Assembly (NCBI GenBank): GCA_016280325.1
Contig: JAEEGM010000072.1
Location: 1 to 41,215, forward strand
Origin: Eubacterium sp.
GTDB lineage: Bacteria; Bacillota; Clostridia; Lachnospirales; Lachnospiraceae
Direction: 5' to 3'
DNA length: 41,215 bases
The translations under genes and the position numbers were made by a program. This document shows positions 33,096 through 41,215 of this stretch, piece by piece. The stretch's first letter is position 1. Each line of letters opens with the position of its first letter. A model generated the notes under the pieces. That model was given only the letters and a program-made list of their open reading frames with translations, was not told the DNA's origin and ran no database searches.

Positions 33096-34436
33096 ATGTT
33101 TGAAGATTTTTCCGGAGAATACCATAAAAAGCTTCGCACACCCGAAGAGGCGGTATCGGCCGTAAAGAGCGGGGACTGGGTGGACTACACCTCCACGCTC
33201 GGTATGCCGATCCTTCTTGATCGGGCACTTGCGAAGAGGCGGGATGAGTTGACGGATGTCAAGATCCGCGGCAATCTGATCGTCGGTCCGATCGAGACCG
33301 TCGAGTGTGACCCGACGCAGGAGCACTTTGTCTATCACTCCTGGCATTGTTCGGCCTACGAGCGCCAACTCTGTGACAAGGGTTTGTGTTATTATATCCC
33401 AATGGTCTTCCACAACAATGCCGCGTACTATGAATTTTTCATCAAAGTGAACGTGGCGATGGTCAGCGTATCACCGATGGATAAGCACGGATACTTCAAC
33501 TTCTCCGTGAACACCGGCGTGGCGGGGCCGATCTGTGAGAAGGCGGATATCGTGATCGTCGAGGTCAATAAAAATATGCCGAAGATCCACGGCGGCTACC
33601 ACGAGTGCATCCATATCTCGGAGGTGGATATGATCGTCGAGGGTGAGCACGAGCCGTTCACCAACTTCCTCCCGATCAACCCGACGGCGGAGGATAAAAT
33701 GATCGCCGAGCACATCATCCCCTACATCGTGGACGGAGCGAATCTCCAGCTCGGTGTGGGTGCCGTGCCGAACGCGATCGGTGAGGCGATAGCGGCCTCG
33801 GACATCAAAGATCTGGGGATGCATACGGAGCTTTGTACCGACGCGTATCTGGAGCTCCATCGCAATGGTAAGCTCACAAACAAGAAAAAGACGATCAACC
33901 GCGGCAAAGGTGTATTCGGTTGTGCGGTGGGATCAGCGGAACTCTACGAGTGGCTTGACGACAATCATGGGATCGCCGCTTATCCGTTGGAGTACGTGAA
34001 TCGTCCCAGCGTGATCGCGCAACTTGACAATATGGTATCCATCAACGCCTGCGTGGCGGTGGATCTGTACGGACAGGTGGCGGCCGAGAGCGCGGGCTCC
34101 AGACAGATCAGCGGAACCGGCGGACAGTTGGACTTTCTGGCGGGGGCGTCCGCGTCACGCGGCGGCAAGGCTTTTATCTGCATGAAGTCGGTTCACCGCC
34201 ATCGGGACGGATCGATCCAGTCGAGGATCGTGCCGCAGTTCAACGGTGACATCATCACGTCACCACGCAGTCAGGTGTACTTCATCGCTACCGAATACGG
34301 TGTGGTGAATCTGGAAGGACAGTCCACCTGGGAGAGGGCGGAGGCCCTGATCTCCATCGCGCATCCGGACTTTCGGGATGAACTGATCCGCGAGGCGGAG
34401 GGAAGACGGATCTGGCGAAGATCCAACAAGCGCTGA
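33096..34436 (+). CDS. Acetyl-CoA hydrolase/transferase family CoA-transferase (butyrate/4-hydroxybutyrate type)
   Basis: The 446-residue product matches family I-type CoA-transferases that move CoA between acyl-CoA and acetate, as in the last step of butyrate formation. Seen are GDWVDYTSTLGM, PMDKHGYFNFS, GANLQLGVGAVPNAIG, the glutamate that forms the CoA thioester intermediate (E245 in GMHTELCTDA), SGTGGQLDF and STWERAEALISIAHPDFR. Butyryl-CoA:acetate and 4-hydroxybutyrate CoA-transferases share this plan and cannot be separated here. ATG33096 has AGGAG at 33086; an upstream in-frame ATG lies inside the PBP gene. Confidence 0.9.
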   Translation: MFEDFSGEYHKKLRTPEEAVSAVKSGDWVDYTSTLGMPILLDRALAKRRDELTDVKIRGNLIVGPIETVECDPTQEHFVYHSWHCSAYERQLCDKGLCYYIPMVFHNNAAYYEFFIKVNVAMVSVSPMDKHGYFNFSVNTGVAGPICEKADIVIVEVNKNMPKIHGGYHECIHISEVDMIVEGEHEPFTNFLPINPTAEDKMIAEHIIPYIVDGANLQLGVGAVPNAIGEAIAASDIKDLGMHTELCTDAYLELHRNGKLTNKKKTINRGKGVFGCAVGSAELYEWLDDNHGIAAYPLEYVNRPSVIAQLDNMVSINACVAVDLYGQVAAESAGSRQISGTGGQLDFLAGASASRGGKAFICMKSVHRHRDGSIQSRIVPQFNGDIITSPRSQVYFIATEYGVVNLEGQSTWERAEALISIAHPDFRDELIREAEGRRIWRRSNKR

Positions 34437-34472
34437 GAGATGAAAGCAGCAAAGCTCCAACAAGCGATGAGA
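34422..34472. repeat. Direct duplication of the CoA-transferase 3' end
   Basis: TCCAACAAGCGCTGAGA (34422-34438), which includes the stop codon, recurs as TCCAACAAGCGATGAGA (34456-34472) 34 bp downstream with one mismatch. The second copy is non-coding. A similar duplicated gene end follows acyP. Confidence 0.7.
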
Positions 34473-34541
34473 AGCAGAACCACATGGCAACGGTGAGTTT
34501 GAATGACAGCAATATGTATGACAGGAAAGGAGAGAAGGCGT

Positions 34542-35315
34542 ATGGATAAAAAAGTAATGAGATCCGGCGCAACGTTGGCGCTGGCCGGCCTTTTGCTGGT
34601 ATCGACCGTGTCTGTGACAGGAAGTCCCCCCGGGATTTCTTTGGCGAAAAAGAAGATCGCCCTCAGCAGGACAAAGGCCGAAGTAAAGTCCGGTGGGAGC
34701 GTGACACTCACACTGAAAAATGTACCGGCGAAGTTCAAAAAGAAGGTCAAGTGGTCAACCTCGAATAAGAAGGTTGCTACCGTAAAGGCAAAGAAGAATC
34801 CGAGAAAGGCTGTGGTGAAGGTGGTTGCCGCGGGAGAAGCGACCATCACAGCCAGGTATAAGAAAAAGGCCTACAAGTGCCGGATCATCGCCAAGGATAC
34901 GAGCAGAGCGGAGCCGAGTGCGAGCCCGGAGGCATCAGCGGATTCGAGCGCAAGCCCCGATCCTGAAGCATCAACAGAACCGAGCGCGAGCCCCACGCCG
35001 ATACCGAGTTACAAGTCGATCACGCAGGAAGAGGCCAGGGAGATGATGAAGCGTGACGATGGCCATGTGATCGTGGATGTGAGACGACTCAGTGAGTACA
35101 CGACCGGGCACATCGAAGGCGCGATCCTCATTCCGAATGAGTCGATCACGACGGAGCGGCCGGCAAAGCTACCGGATCTGAATCAGATCATCCTGGTCTA
35201 CTGCCGAAGTGGCAATCGCAGCAAGCAGGCATCACAAAAGCTCGGAGACATGGGTTACACACAGGTATACGAATTCGGTGGGATCAACACATGGGCAGGA
35301 CCTATTGTAAAATAA
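34542..35315 (+). CDS. Secreted rhodanese with bacterial Ig-like domain
   Basis: The 257-residue product has a Sec-type signal peptide (MDKKVMRSGATLALAGLLLV...). An Ig-like (BIG2) domain follows at about 36-120, with VKWSTSNKKVATV and GEATITARYKKKAYKCRI. Then comes a Ser/Ala/Pro/Glu linker of about 35 residues, and a rhodanese domain (about 160-257) with HVIVDVRRLSEYTTGHI and the active loop CRSGNRS. The catalytic cysteine is C221. Rhodaneses carry sulfur as a cysteine persulfide. ATG34542 has AAGGAGAG just upstream. The next gene, a secreted desulfurase-like enzyme, starts 38 nt later. Confidence 0.88.
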   Translation: MDKKVMRSGATLALAGLLLVSTVSVTGSPPGISLAKKKIALSRTKAEVKSGGSVTLTLKNVPAKFKKKVKWSTSNKKVATVKAKKNPRKAVVKVVAAGEATITARYKKKAYKCRIIAKDTSRAEPSASPEASADSSASPDPEASTEPSASPTPIPSYKSITQEEAREMMKRDDGHVIVDVRRLSEYTTGHIEGAILIPNESITTERPAKLPDLNQIILVYCRSGNRSKQASQKLGDMGYTQVYEFGGINTWAGPIVK

Positions 35316-35353
35316 AAAAAATGATCAAAAAGATCAAAAAAACGGAGGTAATC

Positions 35354-37513
35354 ATGAAACAGAAGAGATGGATGAAAAAAGTGTTGGCAACCATGCTGAC
35401 AGCAGCGATGGCAATGACGGTGGCCGTGGTGGCACCGGCGAAAACATCGGAAGCGAAGAAGGCTGTAATCGACCCGGAATGTCTTCCGATCACACTCGAG
35501 TACAACAATCACGGTGACAGCAAGATCATGTATAACTCGAATTACGCACTGGAGGACTGCATCGGGTATCGGAAAGAAAAAGCAACCTATTCGATCAAGA
35601 TCAAGAATAAAAAGGTGGCAAAGGCCGTAAAGAATACGGACAAGGATAGGGATTCCCTCTATCTCATCGTCGCGACGGGTGTCGGAACCACCAAGGGAAC
35701 GGTCTATGAGAAGGTCGGAAAGAAAAAGAAGACCAAGCTCGGCGTGGTCAAGATCAAGGTCAAGAAGGCGAAGATGGCGGATGTTATCGACAAGTCAATC
35801 TCGCCGATCCAGGACGAGGATTTCGATCGTGACATGACAATCTCTCCCTTCCTGAAGCAGAACAGTATCGATTTCGCGTCCCGGATCCACAAGTATCTTT
35901 TGAACAGTGAGCACGGAAAGGTTCACTTCAAAAAGAGCGAATATAAGATTTCCTATGAGGTCCAGGGTGATCCGGAATATGACGATGAAGGAGAAATCAC
36001 ATCTTACAATCCTCCGACGGTATCGGTCAATGACAAGGGAATCGTTACCGCGCTGACGCCTGGACATTCCAGTGTGAATTTCGTGGTCACTTTCTCGGAT
36101 AAGTCGAAGTTTGAGTGGACGACAAACTTCGAAGTATTGGAATCGGTGCTGAAGAAAGAAAACAAGTATTCGCTTGACAACATTCGTGATCAGATCGTCG
36201 GTCTCGACAGCCTGGTTCCCGTTGTTCAGGATGGCGAGGAGAAGATGGTCCCGCAGATCGGTTTCGATAACGCGGCAACCACACCGGCGTTCAAGGCCGT
36301 AGAAGAGGAAGTACACAACCGTCTCGAGATGTACGGCTCGATCGGACGCGGTTTTTCGGAAAAATCCAATGAGAGTACGGACATATACGAAGGCACCAGA
36401 GACAAGATACTCGACTTTTTGGGCGCCGACCGTGGCACCTATACCTGCTTCTATACCAACAGCACGACAGATGGATTGAACAAGCTTGCCAGCGCGCTGA
36501 TCACCAGTAAAAATGATCTCGTACTGACGACACGCATCGAGCATCACGCGAATGACCTCTCCTGGAGAGAGCGCTGCAAGGTAGACTGGGCCGAGGTAAA
36601 AAAGTCAGACGGTCGAGTGAATTATGATCAGATCGAGAAAAAACTGAAGAAATACAAGGGTAAGGTAAAAGTTGTATCTATCTCCGCGGCTTCCAATGTG
36701 ACCGGATATGTGATGGATGTGCATCGTGTAGCCAAGATGGCACATAAATACGGAGCGATGATCGTAGCGGACGGCGCCCAGATCGTGGCACATCGAAAGT
36801 TCGAGATGATTGGTGATCCCGATGATCCGGATGACGATATCGACTTTATCGCCTTCTCGGCACACAAGATGTACTCGCCGTACGGCGGCGGTGCCGTTGT
36901 CGGCCTGAAGAAGGAGCTTTATAAGCACATGCCGACCTTCTACGGAGGAGGAACCGTTCAGATCGTGGGAGATACCTGGGTAGACTACAAGGAGAAGACG
37001 GTTGCGGTCTATGAGGCCGGTTCGCCGAACTATCCGGGCGTTGTCGGTCTCGGCAAGGCAATCGAGGTACTGAACGATGTCGGATTTGATGCCATCCGGG
37101 CACACGAGAAGGAACTGAACAGGCGTCTGATCGATGGCCTGAAGAAGTATCCGACGATCAAGATTTACGGTGATTCCGAGAATATCGATGACCGTGTCGG
37201 CGTGATCACCTTCAATCCGTCGGATGTCAATACGCAGCTTCTGGCTGAGGAATTGAGCAAAATCGGAGCCGTGGCAACCAGACGCGGACAGTTCTGTGCG
37301 CATCCGTATGTATGGCGCCTGATGGGGATTCCGGATTCCGAACTGGAAGGCTATGAAGGCTGCGCAAGCGCGAAGACACCGGGTATGCTCCGTATCAGCT
37401 TCGGTATCTACAATACGGTTGAAGAAGTGGATAAATTCCTTGAAATCCTGCCGAAGGCTTTGGAAAGCGCGAAGAAACGTCAGGAGATTTCGGATGCCGC
37501 ACCGGAATTCTGA
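35354..37513 (+). CDS. Secreted class V aminotransferase, cysteine desulfurase/selenocysteine lyase type
   Basis: The 719-residue product begins with a signal peptide (MKQKRWMKKVLATMLTAAMA, cleavage near residue 30-35, no twin arginine). About 250 residues of beta-rich, lysine-rich Ig-like sequence follow (VSVNDKGIVTALTPGHSSVNFVV). From about 298 it is a full PLP enzyme: GFDNAATTPA, NSTTDGLNKLA, EHHAND, VADGAQ, the PLP lysine K505 in SAHKMYSPYGGG, and the persulfide-forming cysteine C648 in RRGQFCAHPYV. SufS-like desulfurases release sulfur from cysteine in the cytoplasm; an exported one is unusual. GGAGG at 35344-35348 sets the start. Confidence 0.9.
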   Translation: MKQKRWMKKVLATMLTAAMAMTVAVVAPAKTSEAKKAVIDPECLPITLEYNNHGDSKIMYNSNYALEDCIGYRKEKATYSIKIKNKKVAKAVKNTDKDRDSLYLIVATGVGTTKGTVYEKVGKKKKTKLGVVKIKVKKAKMADVIDKSISPIQDEDFDRDMTISPFLKQNSIDFASRIHKYLLNSEHGKVHFKKSEYKISYEVQGDPEYDDEGEITSYNPPTVSVNDKGIVTALTPGHSSVNFVVTFSDKSKFEWTTNFEVLESVLKKENKYSLDNIRDQIVGLDSLVPVVQDGEEKMVPQIGFDNAATTPAFKAVEEEVHNRLEMYGSIGRGFSEKSNESTDIYEGTRDKILDFLGADRGTYTCFYTNSTTDGLNKLASALITSKNDLVLTTRIEHHANDLSWRERCKVDWAEVKKSDGRVNYDQIEKKLKKYKGKVKVVSISAASNVTGYVMDVHRVAKMAHKYGAMIVADGAQIVAHRKFEMIGDPDDPDDDIDFIAFSAHKMYSPYGGGAVVGLKKELYKHMPTFYGGGTVQIVGDTWVDYKEKTVAVYEAGSPNYPGVVGLGKAIEVLNDVGFDAIRAHEKELNRRLIDGLKKYPTIKIYGDSENIDDRVGVITFNPSDVNTQLLAEELSKIGAVATRRGQFCAHPYVWRLMGIPDSELEGYEGCASAKTPGMLRISFGIYNTVEEVDKFLEILPKALESAKKRQEISDAAPEF

Positions 37514-37565
37514 TGAAGTCGTAATCATATCCTGTAAAAGGATAGAGAGGAGAATGGCGTAACAT

Positions 37566-38042
37566 ATGAAAGTTTCATTTGATTTGGATGAAGTTCTTTT
37601 TGTTCGACCGGATAAATATGAGACGGAGCCACCGCTTCGCTTTCCGTACAACAAGCTGTATCCGGAACGACTGCGCAAAGGAACGGTAAAACTGATCCAT
37701 GATCTGCAGGAGGAAGGGTTCGAGGTGTGGGTATACACCTCGTCCTTCCGCACCGCAGTGTATATCCGCGCGTTGTTCAGACATTACGGCGTCCGGTTCG
37801 ATGACATCGTAAACGGCTATCGGCATCGCGACGAGATCCAGGGCAACAGAAAGGATCCGATGCCGCAAAAAACCCCCAACCACTACCGTATCGGACTTCA
37901 TGTCGATGACGAGGAGGGTGTCGTGAAAAATGCCCCGATGTACGGATTCCGCGCGATGCAGGTTTACGAACCGGACGATCAGTGGGCGGAGAAGGTACTG
38001 GAAGAGGCCAGGCGCGTTCGTAAGATTGAGGAAAAGGCATAA
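37566..38042 (+). CDS. HAD-superfamily hydrolase-like protein
   Basis: The 158-residue product starts with HAD motif I as SFDLDEVLF (D6 and D8). It has a motif II-like TSS at 58-60 and acidic motif IV residues D114-D115 in GLHVDDEEG. These are the features of Mg-dependent phosphatases; the size and lack of a large cap fit a small nucleotidase or polynucleotide-phosphatase-like fold, but the substrate is unknown. AGAGGAGA lies about 12 nt before the ATG, a little far. It is cytosolic, in line with the secreted desulfurase gene 52 nt upstream, and followed 13 nt later by a ParB-like gene. Confidence 0.75.
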   Translation: MKVSFDLDEVLFVRPDKYETEPPLRFPYNKLYPERLRKGTVKLIHDLQEEGFEVWVYTSSFRTAVYIRALFRHYGVRFDDIVNGYRHRDEIQGNRKDPMPQKTPNHYRIGLHVDDEEGVVKNAPMYGFRAMQVYEPDDQWAEKVLEEARRVRKIEEKA

Positions 38043-38055
38043 AGGGGGTGGACGT

Positions 38056-38436
38056 ATGACACCTGGCAATTCATTCATGGAACGAATGCAGGAAGATATG
38101 AAGAGATACCGGGATCGCCGTGAGGCCGTCCGCGTCAGTATCATTGAGCGTTTTATGGTGAAGAAAGTCTCGCCGGAAAAGCTGCACCCCAACCCGGATG
38201 ACGAGTTTACTTATGTCAATATCGGTCCCAGCGAGCGGATCATCGAGGAATATGCGCAGGAGGCCAGAATGTGTCAGGCGCGGGGAATGCCGATTTTTGA
38301 TGAGCCGATTATGATCCAGAAGATGGAATTTGGCGGTGAGTATATCATTCTGAACGGTCATCATAGGTGGGCAGCGGCGCTGAAGGCCCGTGTCCCGACC
38401 GTGCGGGTGACGATCGTTAATCCCGGCAAGAAATAG
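38056..38436 (+). CDS. ParB-like nuclease domain protein
   Basis: The 126-residue product has a basic helical start (MERMQEDMKRYRDRREAVRV) and a ParB/sulfiredoxin fold: VSPEKLHPNPDDEFTYVNIGPSERIIEEY, then IMIQKMEFGGEYIILNGHHRWAAALKA with GHHR at 101-104. The family includes DNA-binding CTPases, nucleases and kinases. With no HTH it is not a chromosome-partition ParB. The upstream in-frame ATG lies within the HAD gene; ATG38056 has GGGGGTGG just ahead. Function unknown. Confidence 0.75.
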   Translation: MTPGNSFMERMQEDMKRYRDRREAVRVSIIERFMVKKVSPEKLHPNPDDEFTYVNIGPSERIIEEYAQEARMCQARGMPIFDEPIMIQKMEFGGEYIILNGHHRWAAALKARVPTVRVTIVNPGKK

Positions 38437-38445
38437 GAGGAAAAG

Positions 38446-38940
38446 ATGAAGAAGATAAGTGTAGGAAAGGTCCTGGCCTTTACGGCACTGGCAGGTGTGG
38501 GAGCCTTCGTAGCTTATGATCTGATCCAATTAAAACGAGGCTATGCCAAGTATCAGGATGATCTGAACGAAGAAGCTTCCGATCGGATCCGGTCCAAGAA
38601 GGACTCGCGTGAGGAAAGGGTAAAGCGTACACTGGACAAGAATATCGAGTGTTTCGAGAAGGCGATGGAAGATTACGGAGCTAAGATCAGGAATGATCTT
38701 GACGAGTCGAATATTGATAAGTTTAAATTACGTCCGATCTTGGAATTCAAGGGGAATTTCTATCGCGTCGGAACGCTTGTTTTTGAAGAGGAAAAAGACC
38801 CCTACATCGTGATCAACGCGATCGACAATGAGCGATTCGCGAAGATCGGTGTGATGGAAGAGATCGAGGCATATCCGTATGATATGCCGGAAGAACGCAT
38901 CCGTGAGGTTGTAGCGGAAGTATTGGAAGCGGAACTGTAA
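38446..38940 (+). CDS. Hypothetical protein with N-terminal membrane anchor
   Basis: The 164-residue product has one hydrophobic segment (about 8-27), a charged helical region (about 30-95) and a C-terminal alpha/beta region (FYRVGTLVFEEEKDPYIVINAID). I do not recognise the family. AGGAGG lies 8 nt upstream, and the gene starts 9 nt after the ParB-like gene, so the two are likely co-translated. Confidence 0.7.
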   Translation: MKKISVGKVLAFTALAGVGAFVAYDLIQLKRGYAKYQDDLNEEASDRIRSKKDSREERVKRTLDKNIECFEKAMEDYGAKIRNDLDESNIDKFKLRPILEFKGNFYRVGTLVFEEEKDPYIVINAIDNERFAKIGVMEEIEAYPYDMPEERIREVVAEVLEAEL

Positions 38941-38985
38941 GGAGGACTTCTATGGAGACATGTGTCTGAAACACATGGTCTTCAA
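38941..38985 (+). promoter_or_regulatory. Minimal ORF and hairpin upstream of the symporter
   Basis: GGAGGA (38941-38946) is followed at good spacing by ATG at 38952 and a five-codon frame (METCV) ending at 38969. The frame overlaps a short inverted repeat CATGTGT/ACACATG. The symporter ribosome binding site AGGAGG follows at about 38989. It may be a leader element or chance. Confidence 0.3.
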
Positions 38986-39004
38986 AATAGGAGGATAAAC
39001 AAAA

Positions 39005-40420
39005 ATGGAAACTCTGGAAGAGGTTTTATCATCGATTGACGATTTTGTCTGGGGACCGGTAATGCTGGTACTTCTGTTGGGTACGGGTATATTTTTAACA
39101 ATTCGTACCCGGTTTATGGGATGGCGAAATCTCGGTTTTGCCCTGAAAAGCGGCTTAGGGAAGGAGGCCCGGACCAAGTCCAAAGGGACCGGAGATATCT
39201 CACCGTTTTCGGCGCTTACGACGGCGTTGGCGGCGACGATCGGAACGGGAAACATCGTCGGTGTCGCTACGGCTATGGTGGCCGGCGGACCGGGCGCTCT
39301 GGTATGGATGTGGATGTCCGCATTTTTCGGCTTGACATCGAAGTTTTCAGAGTGTATGCTTGCGATCAAGTACAGAGAGGTGAATGAGCAGGGCGAGATG
39401 TCCGGCGGACCGATGTACACGATGAAGCATGCGTTTAAGCATAAAAGCTTTGGTTCGATCCTGGGGTGGTTCTTTGCGTTCTTCGCGGTGGTAGCTTCCT
39501 TTGGAATCGGTAACCTGACACAGGCTAACTCGATCACGGAAGCGCTGAACAATACCTTCGGTTTTGAACCCTGGATCGTGGGAATCATCCTGACGGTGGT
39601 ATCTCTGGTTATCATCGTCGGAGGCATCAAGACTATTTCCAAGGTGTCGCAGTGGGTCGTGCCGCTGATGGCTATATTCTATCTCTTGGCCGGACTGGTC
39701 GTGATCGGATTTAATATCGGGAATATCCCGGAGGGCGTTGCGATCATATTCAAGAGCGCCTTTTCACTTGAGGCAGCAGGAGGTGCCGGTATCGGTATCT
39801 TCGTTTCCTCGATGATGCAGGCGATGCGCTTCGGTGTGGCCAGGGGGATTTTCTCCAACGAGGCCGGTATGGGTTCGGCAGCGATCACGGCAGCGGCCGC
39901 TACCACCGATAATCCGGTTCGTCAGGGATATATCAATATGACGGGAACCTTTTGGGATACCATCGTGGTTTGTACTGTCACAGGGCTCTGTATCGCCAGC
40001 TCCGGCGTACTCTCGACACCGGAAGTGATAAACGGCACGGTGAAGGGCGCCGGCGTCACGATCGCCGCGTTTGAGACGGCGCTGGGACCGGTCGGCGGAT
40101 GGCTGGTCACGATCGGGATCGCGCTTTTCGCATTTTCAACGATACTTGGTTGGGAGTATCACGGTGAGAAGGCGTTTGAGTATCTCTTCCATACGCATCG
40201 ATATAATATGGTCTATCGCGTGTTGTTTTCGCTGATCGTATATCTCGGCGCGACGACGACGCTGACCGTGGTATGGAACTTCTCCGATATCGCGAACGCG
40301 CTGATGGCAATCCCGAACCTGATATGTCTGTTGGTTCTCAGCAAGGAGATTGCGGACGATATGAAGGCGTTTCAGCCGACCATCCATGCTTCCGGGAAGA
40401 AACGCAGTAAAGCATCATAG
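39005..40420 (+). CDS. Alanine/glycine:cation symporter (AGCS family)
   Basis: The 471-residue membrane protein imports alanine or glycine with sodium or protons. It has about ten to eleven spans and the family motifs GPVMLVLLLGTGIFLTIRTR, TALAATIGTGNIVGVATA, GGPGALVWMWM, the region around GGPMYTM and FSNEAGMGSAAITAAAA. Length is normal. AGGAGG lies about 10 nt before the ATG. It is separated from the preceding gene by a 64-nt leader with a tiny ORF and hairpin. Confidence 0.94.
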   Translation: METLEEVLSSIDDFVWGPVMLVLLLGTGIFLTIRTRFMGWRNLGFALKSGLGKEARTKSKGTGDISPFSALTTALAATIGTGNIVGVATAMVAGGPGALVWMWMSAFFGLTSKFSECMLAIKYREVNEQGEMSGGPMYTMKHAFKHKSFGSILGWFFAFFAVVASFGIGNLTQANSITEALNNTFGFEPWIVGIILTVVSLVIIVGGIKTISKVSQWVVPLMAIFYLLAGLVVIGFNIGNIPEGVAIIFKSAFSLEAAGGAGIGIFVSSMMQAMRFGVARGIFSNEAGMGSAAITAAAATTDNPVRQGYINMTGTFWDTIVVCTVTGLCIASSGVLSTPEVINGTVKGAGVTIAAFETALGPVGGWLVTIGIALFAFSTILGWEYHGEKAFEYLFHTHRYNMVYRVLFSLIVYLGATTTLTVVWNFSDIANALMAIPNLICLLVLSKEIADDMKAFQPTIHASGKKRSKAS

Positions 40421-40483
40421 ATTTCATGTCTTCCGTGTTCCGATTCGGGGCGCGGAAGGTTTATATAGGAGACGGACAGCGAT

Positions 40484-41131
40484 ATGCAGATTTTGTCACG
40501 CGGTGGAACCGCGGAATATGTCGAGAAACGCTCCAAATTCATCGCAACACTGATTCCGGTGACATCGGAAGAGGAAGCGATGGAGCAGGTGGAGGCGCTT
40601 CGAAAAAAATACTACGACGCGCGTCACAACTGTTATGCCTATATTGTCTTTTCGGAGGATGGCAAAGAGGTGATCGAGAGGAGTTCAGACGACGGAGAAC
40701 CATCCGGGACAGCAGGTCGTCCGATGCTGGATGTGTTGTCTGGAAATCAAATCCGAAATATACTTGCTGTCGTTACCAGATACTTCGGAGGAACACTTTT
40801 GGGAACGGGCGGTTTGGTGAGAGCATACTCGACCGCTGTGAAGGAAGCGGTTGACAATTCGGATTTAACCGAGATATCTGACGGAGTAAAACTTGTTTTA
40901 AGGCTAGACTATACCAACCTGGGGTCTGTACAGCACCTTATGAGAGAATGCCGCGTTTCGGAGGTTTCCAGCGAATATGGGGATGGCGTGAGCCTGACAT
41001 TGGTGGTGCCGCAAGACGAAATATCGCGGTTTAAAAAAGAATTAACGCAAATCTTCGCCGGTAAGGAACAAATCGAGGATTTGGGCCCGGTCAGATATGG
41101 AGGTGTCGCCGGAGAATTGTTTCTTTTGTAG
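40484..41131 (+). CDS. YigZ/IMPACT family protein
   Basis: The 215-residue product has the UPF0029 N-terminal domain: EKRSKFIATLIPVTSEEEA, KKYYDARHNCYAY, RSSDDGEPSGTAGRPML and VTRYFGGTLLGTGGLVRAYS. A ferredoxin-like DUF1949 C-terminal domain follows (about 140-210). YigZ relatives are widespread, and the exact role is unclear; the eukaryotic homologue IMPACT acts in translation control. AGGAGA lies about 12 nt upstream. An overlapping frame from 40426 is discarded because it shows no family homology. Confidence 0.92.
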   Translation: MQILSRGGTAEYVEKRSKFIATLIPVTSEEEAMEQVEALRKKYYDARHNCYAYIVFSEDGKEVIERSSDDGEPSGTAGRPMLDVLSGNQIRNILAVVTRYFGGTLLGTGGLVRAYSTAVKEAVDNSDLTEISDGVKLVLRLDYTNLGSVQHLMRECRVSEVSSEYGDGVSLTLVVPQDEISRFKKELTQIFAGKEQIEDLGPVRYGGVAGELFLL

Positions 41132-41215
41132 GTGAGATTTTTGACAGTTTTTGTTAGTGGATGGCACATGTGAGTTACGACGTAACACCTGTGATCGGCG
41201 ATAAAAAAAGTAAAG
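41132..41215. other. Window-edge intergenic sequence
   Basis: GTTAC-GAC-GTAAC forms a 5-bp inverted repeat, with weak flanking complementarity (CACATGTG/CACCTGTG), near 41174-41186. A TTGACA hexamer at 41141-41146 has no clear -10 box at the right distance. No gene is seen. Confidence 0.3.

Noticed and set aside
34440-34496. 18-codon frame after the CoA-transferase (MKAAKLQQAMRSRTTWQR)
   Set aside because: Weak ribosome binding site, and it is built partly from the duplicated gene end.

Overview
The window looks like a chromosomal segment from an anaerobic Firmicute, most likely a motile member of the Lachnospiraceae or a close clostridial relative. This is inferred from gene content and style, since no rRNA or marker tree is available. 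The supporting signs are strong AGGAGG-type ribosome binding sites, sigma-A promoters of the TTGAAA-17-TACAAT kind, a butyrate-type CoA-transferase, an alanine/glycine:cation symporter, secreted proteins with bacterial Ig-like domains, a BMP-family binding-protein cluster and scattered chemotaxis genes. Most of it is ordinary housekeeping DNA. No tRNA, rRNA, CRISPR array, prophage or complete insertion sequence was seen.

Layout. 1-412: a C-rich 10-bp tandem repeat cut by the window edge, then a promoter and a long repetitive secA leader. 413-6903 (+): secA, prfB, cheW-like, hom and a membrane protein, closed by a bidirectional terminator. 7044-8330 (-): cheX-like and cheY. 8462-13830 (+): aroC, a degenerate glycoside hydrolase 3-like lipoprotein, purB, a long hairpin, a small charged protein, an rRNA-type methyltransferase and acylphosphatase. 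13998-15106: an AT-richer DMT permease followed by a three-armed palindrome. 15114-17484 (-): leuA fused to an AraC-type DNA-binding domain, then a small membrane protein. 17801-26167 (+): ftsH, a REC-GGDEF protein, two membrane-anchored BMP-family binding proteins and a hybrid histidine kinase with REC and HPt domains. 26194-28478 (-): uvrC and a small membrane protein. 28569-28749: a non-coding mobile element with 17-bp terminal inverted repeats and an 8-bp target duplication. 28852-34436 (+): prfC, a class A penicillin-binding protein and a CoA-transferase. 34542-38940 (+): a secreted rhodanese, a secreted cysteine-desulfurase-like PLP enzyme, a HAD-like phosphatase, a ParB-like protein and a membrane-anchored protein. 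39005-41131 (+): an AGCS symporter and a YigZ/IMPACT protein.

Three arrangements stand out. First, a signal-peptide-bearing class V aminotransferase (cysteine desulfurase type, with both the PLP lysine and the catalytic cysteine) sits beside a signal-peptide-bearing rhodanese; both carry Ig-like domains. Together they suggest sulfur-transfer chemistry outside the cytoplasm. Second, 2-isopropylmalate synthase carries a C-terminal AraC/XylS HTH domain after its leucine-sensing domain, and its upstream region is full of palindromes; this suggests a leucine-responsive enzyme that is also a transcription factor. Third, two BMP-family binding proteins have no ABC transporter; their genes overlap a hybrid kinase gene and follow a REC-GGDEF gene, which suggests a ligand-sensing phosphorelay feeding cyclic-di-GMP signalling.
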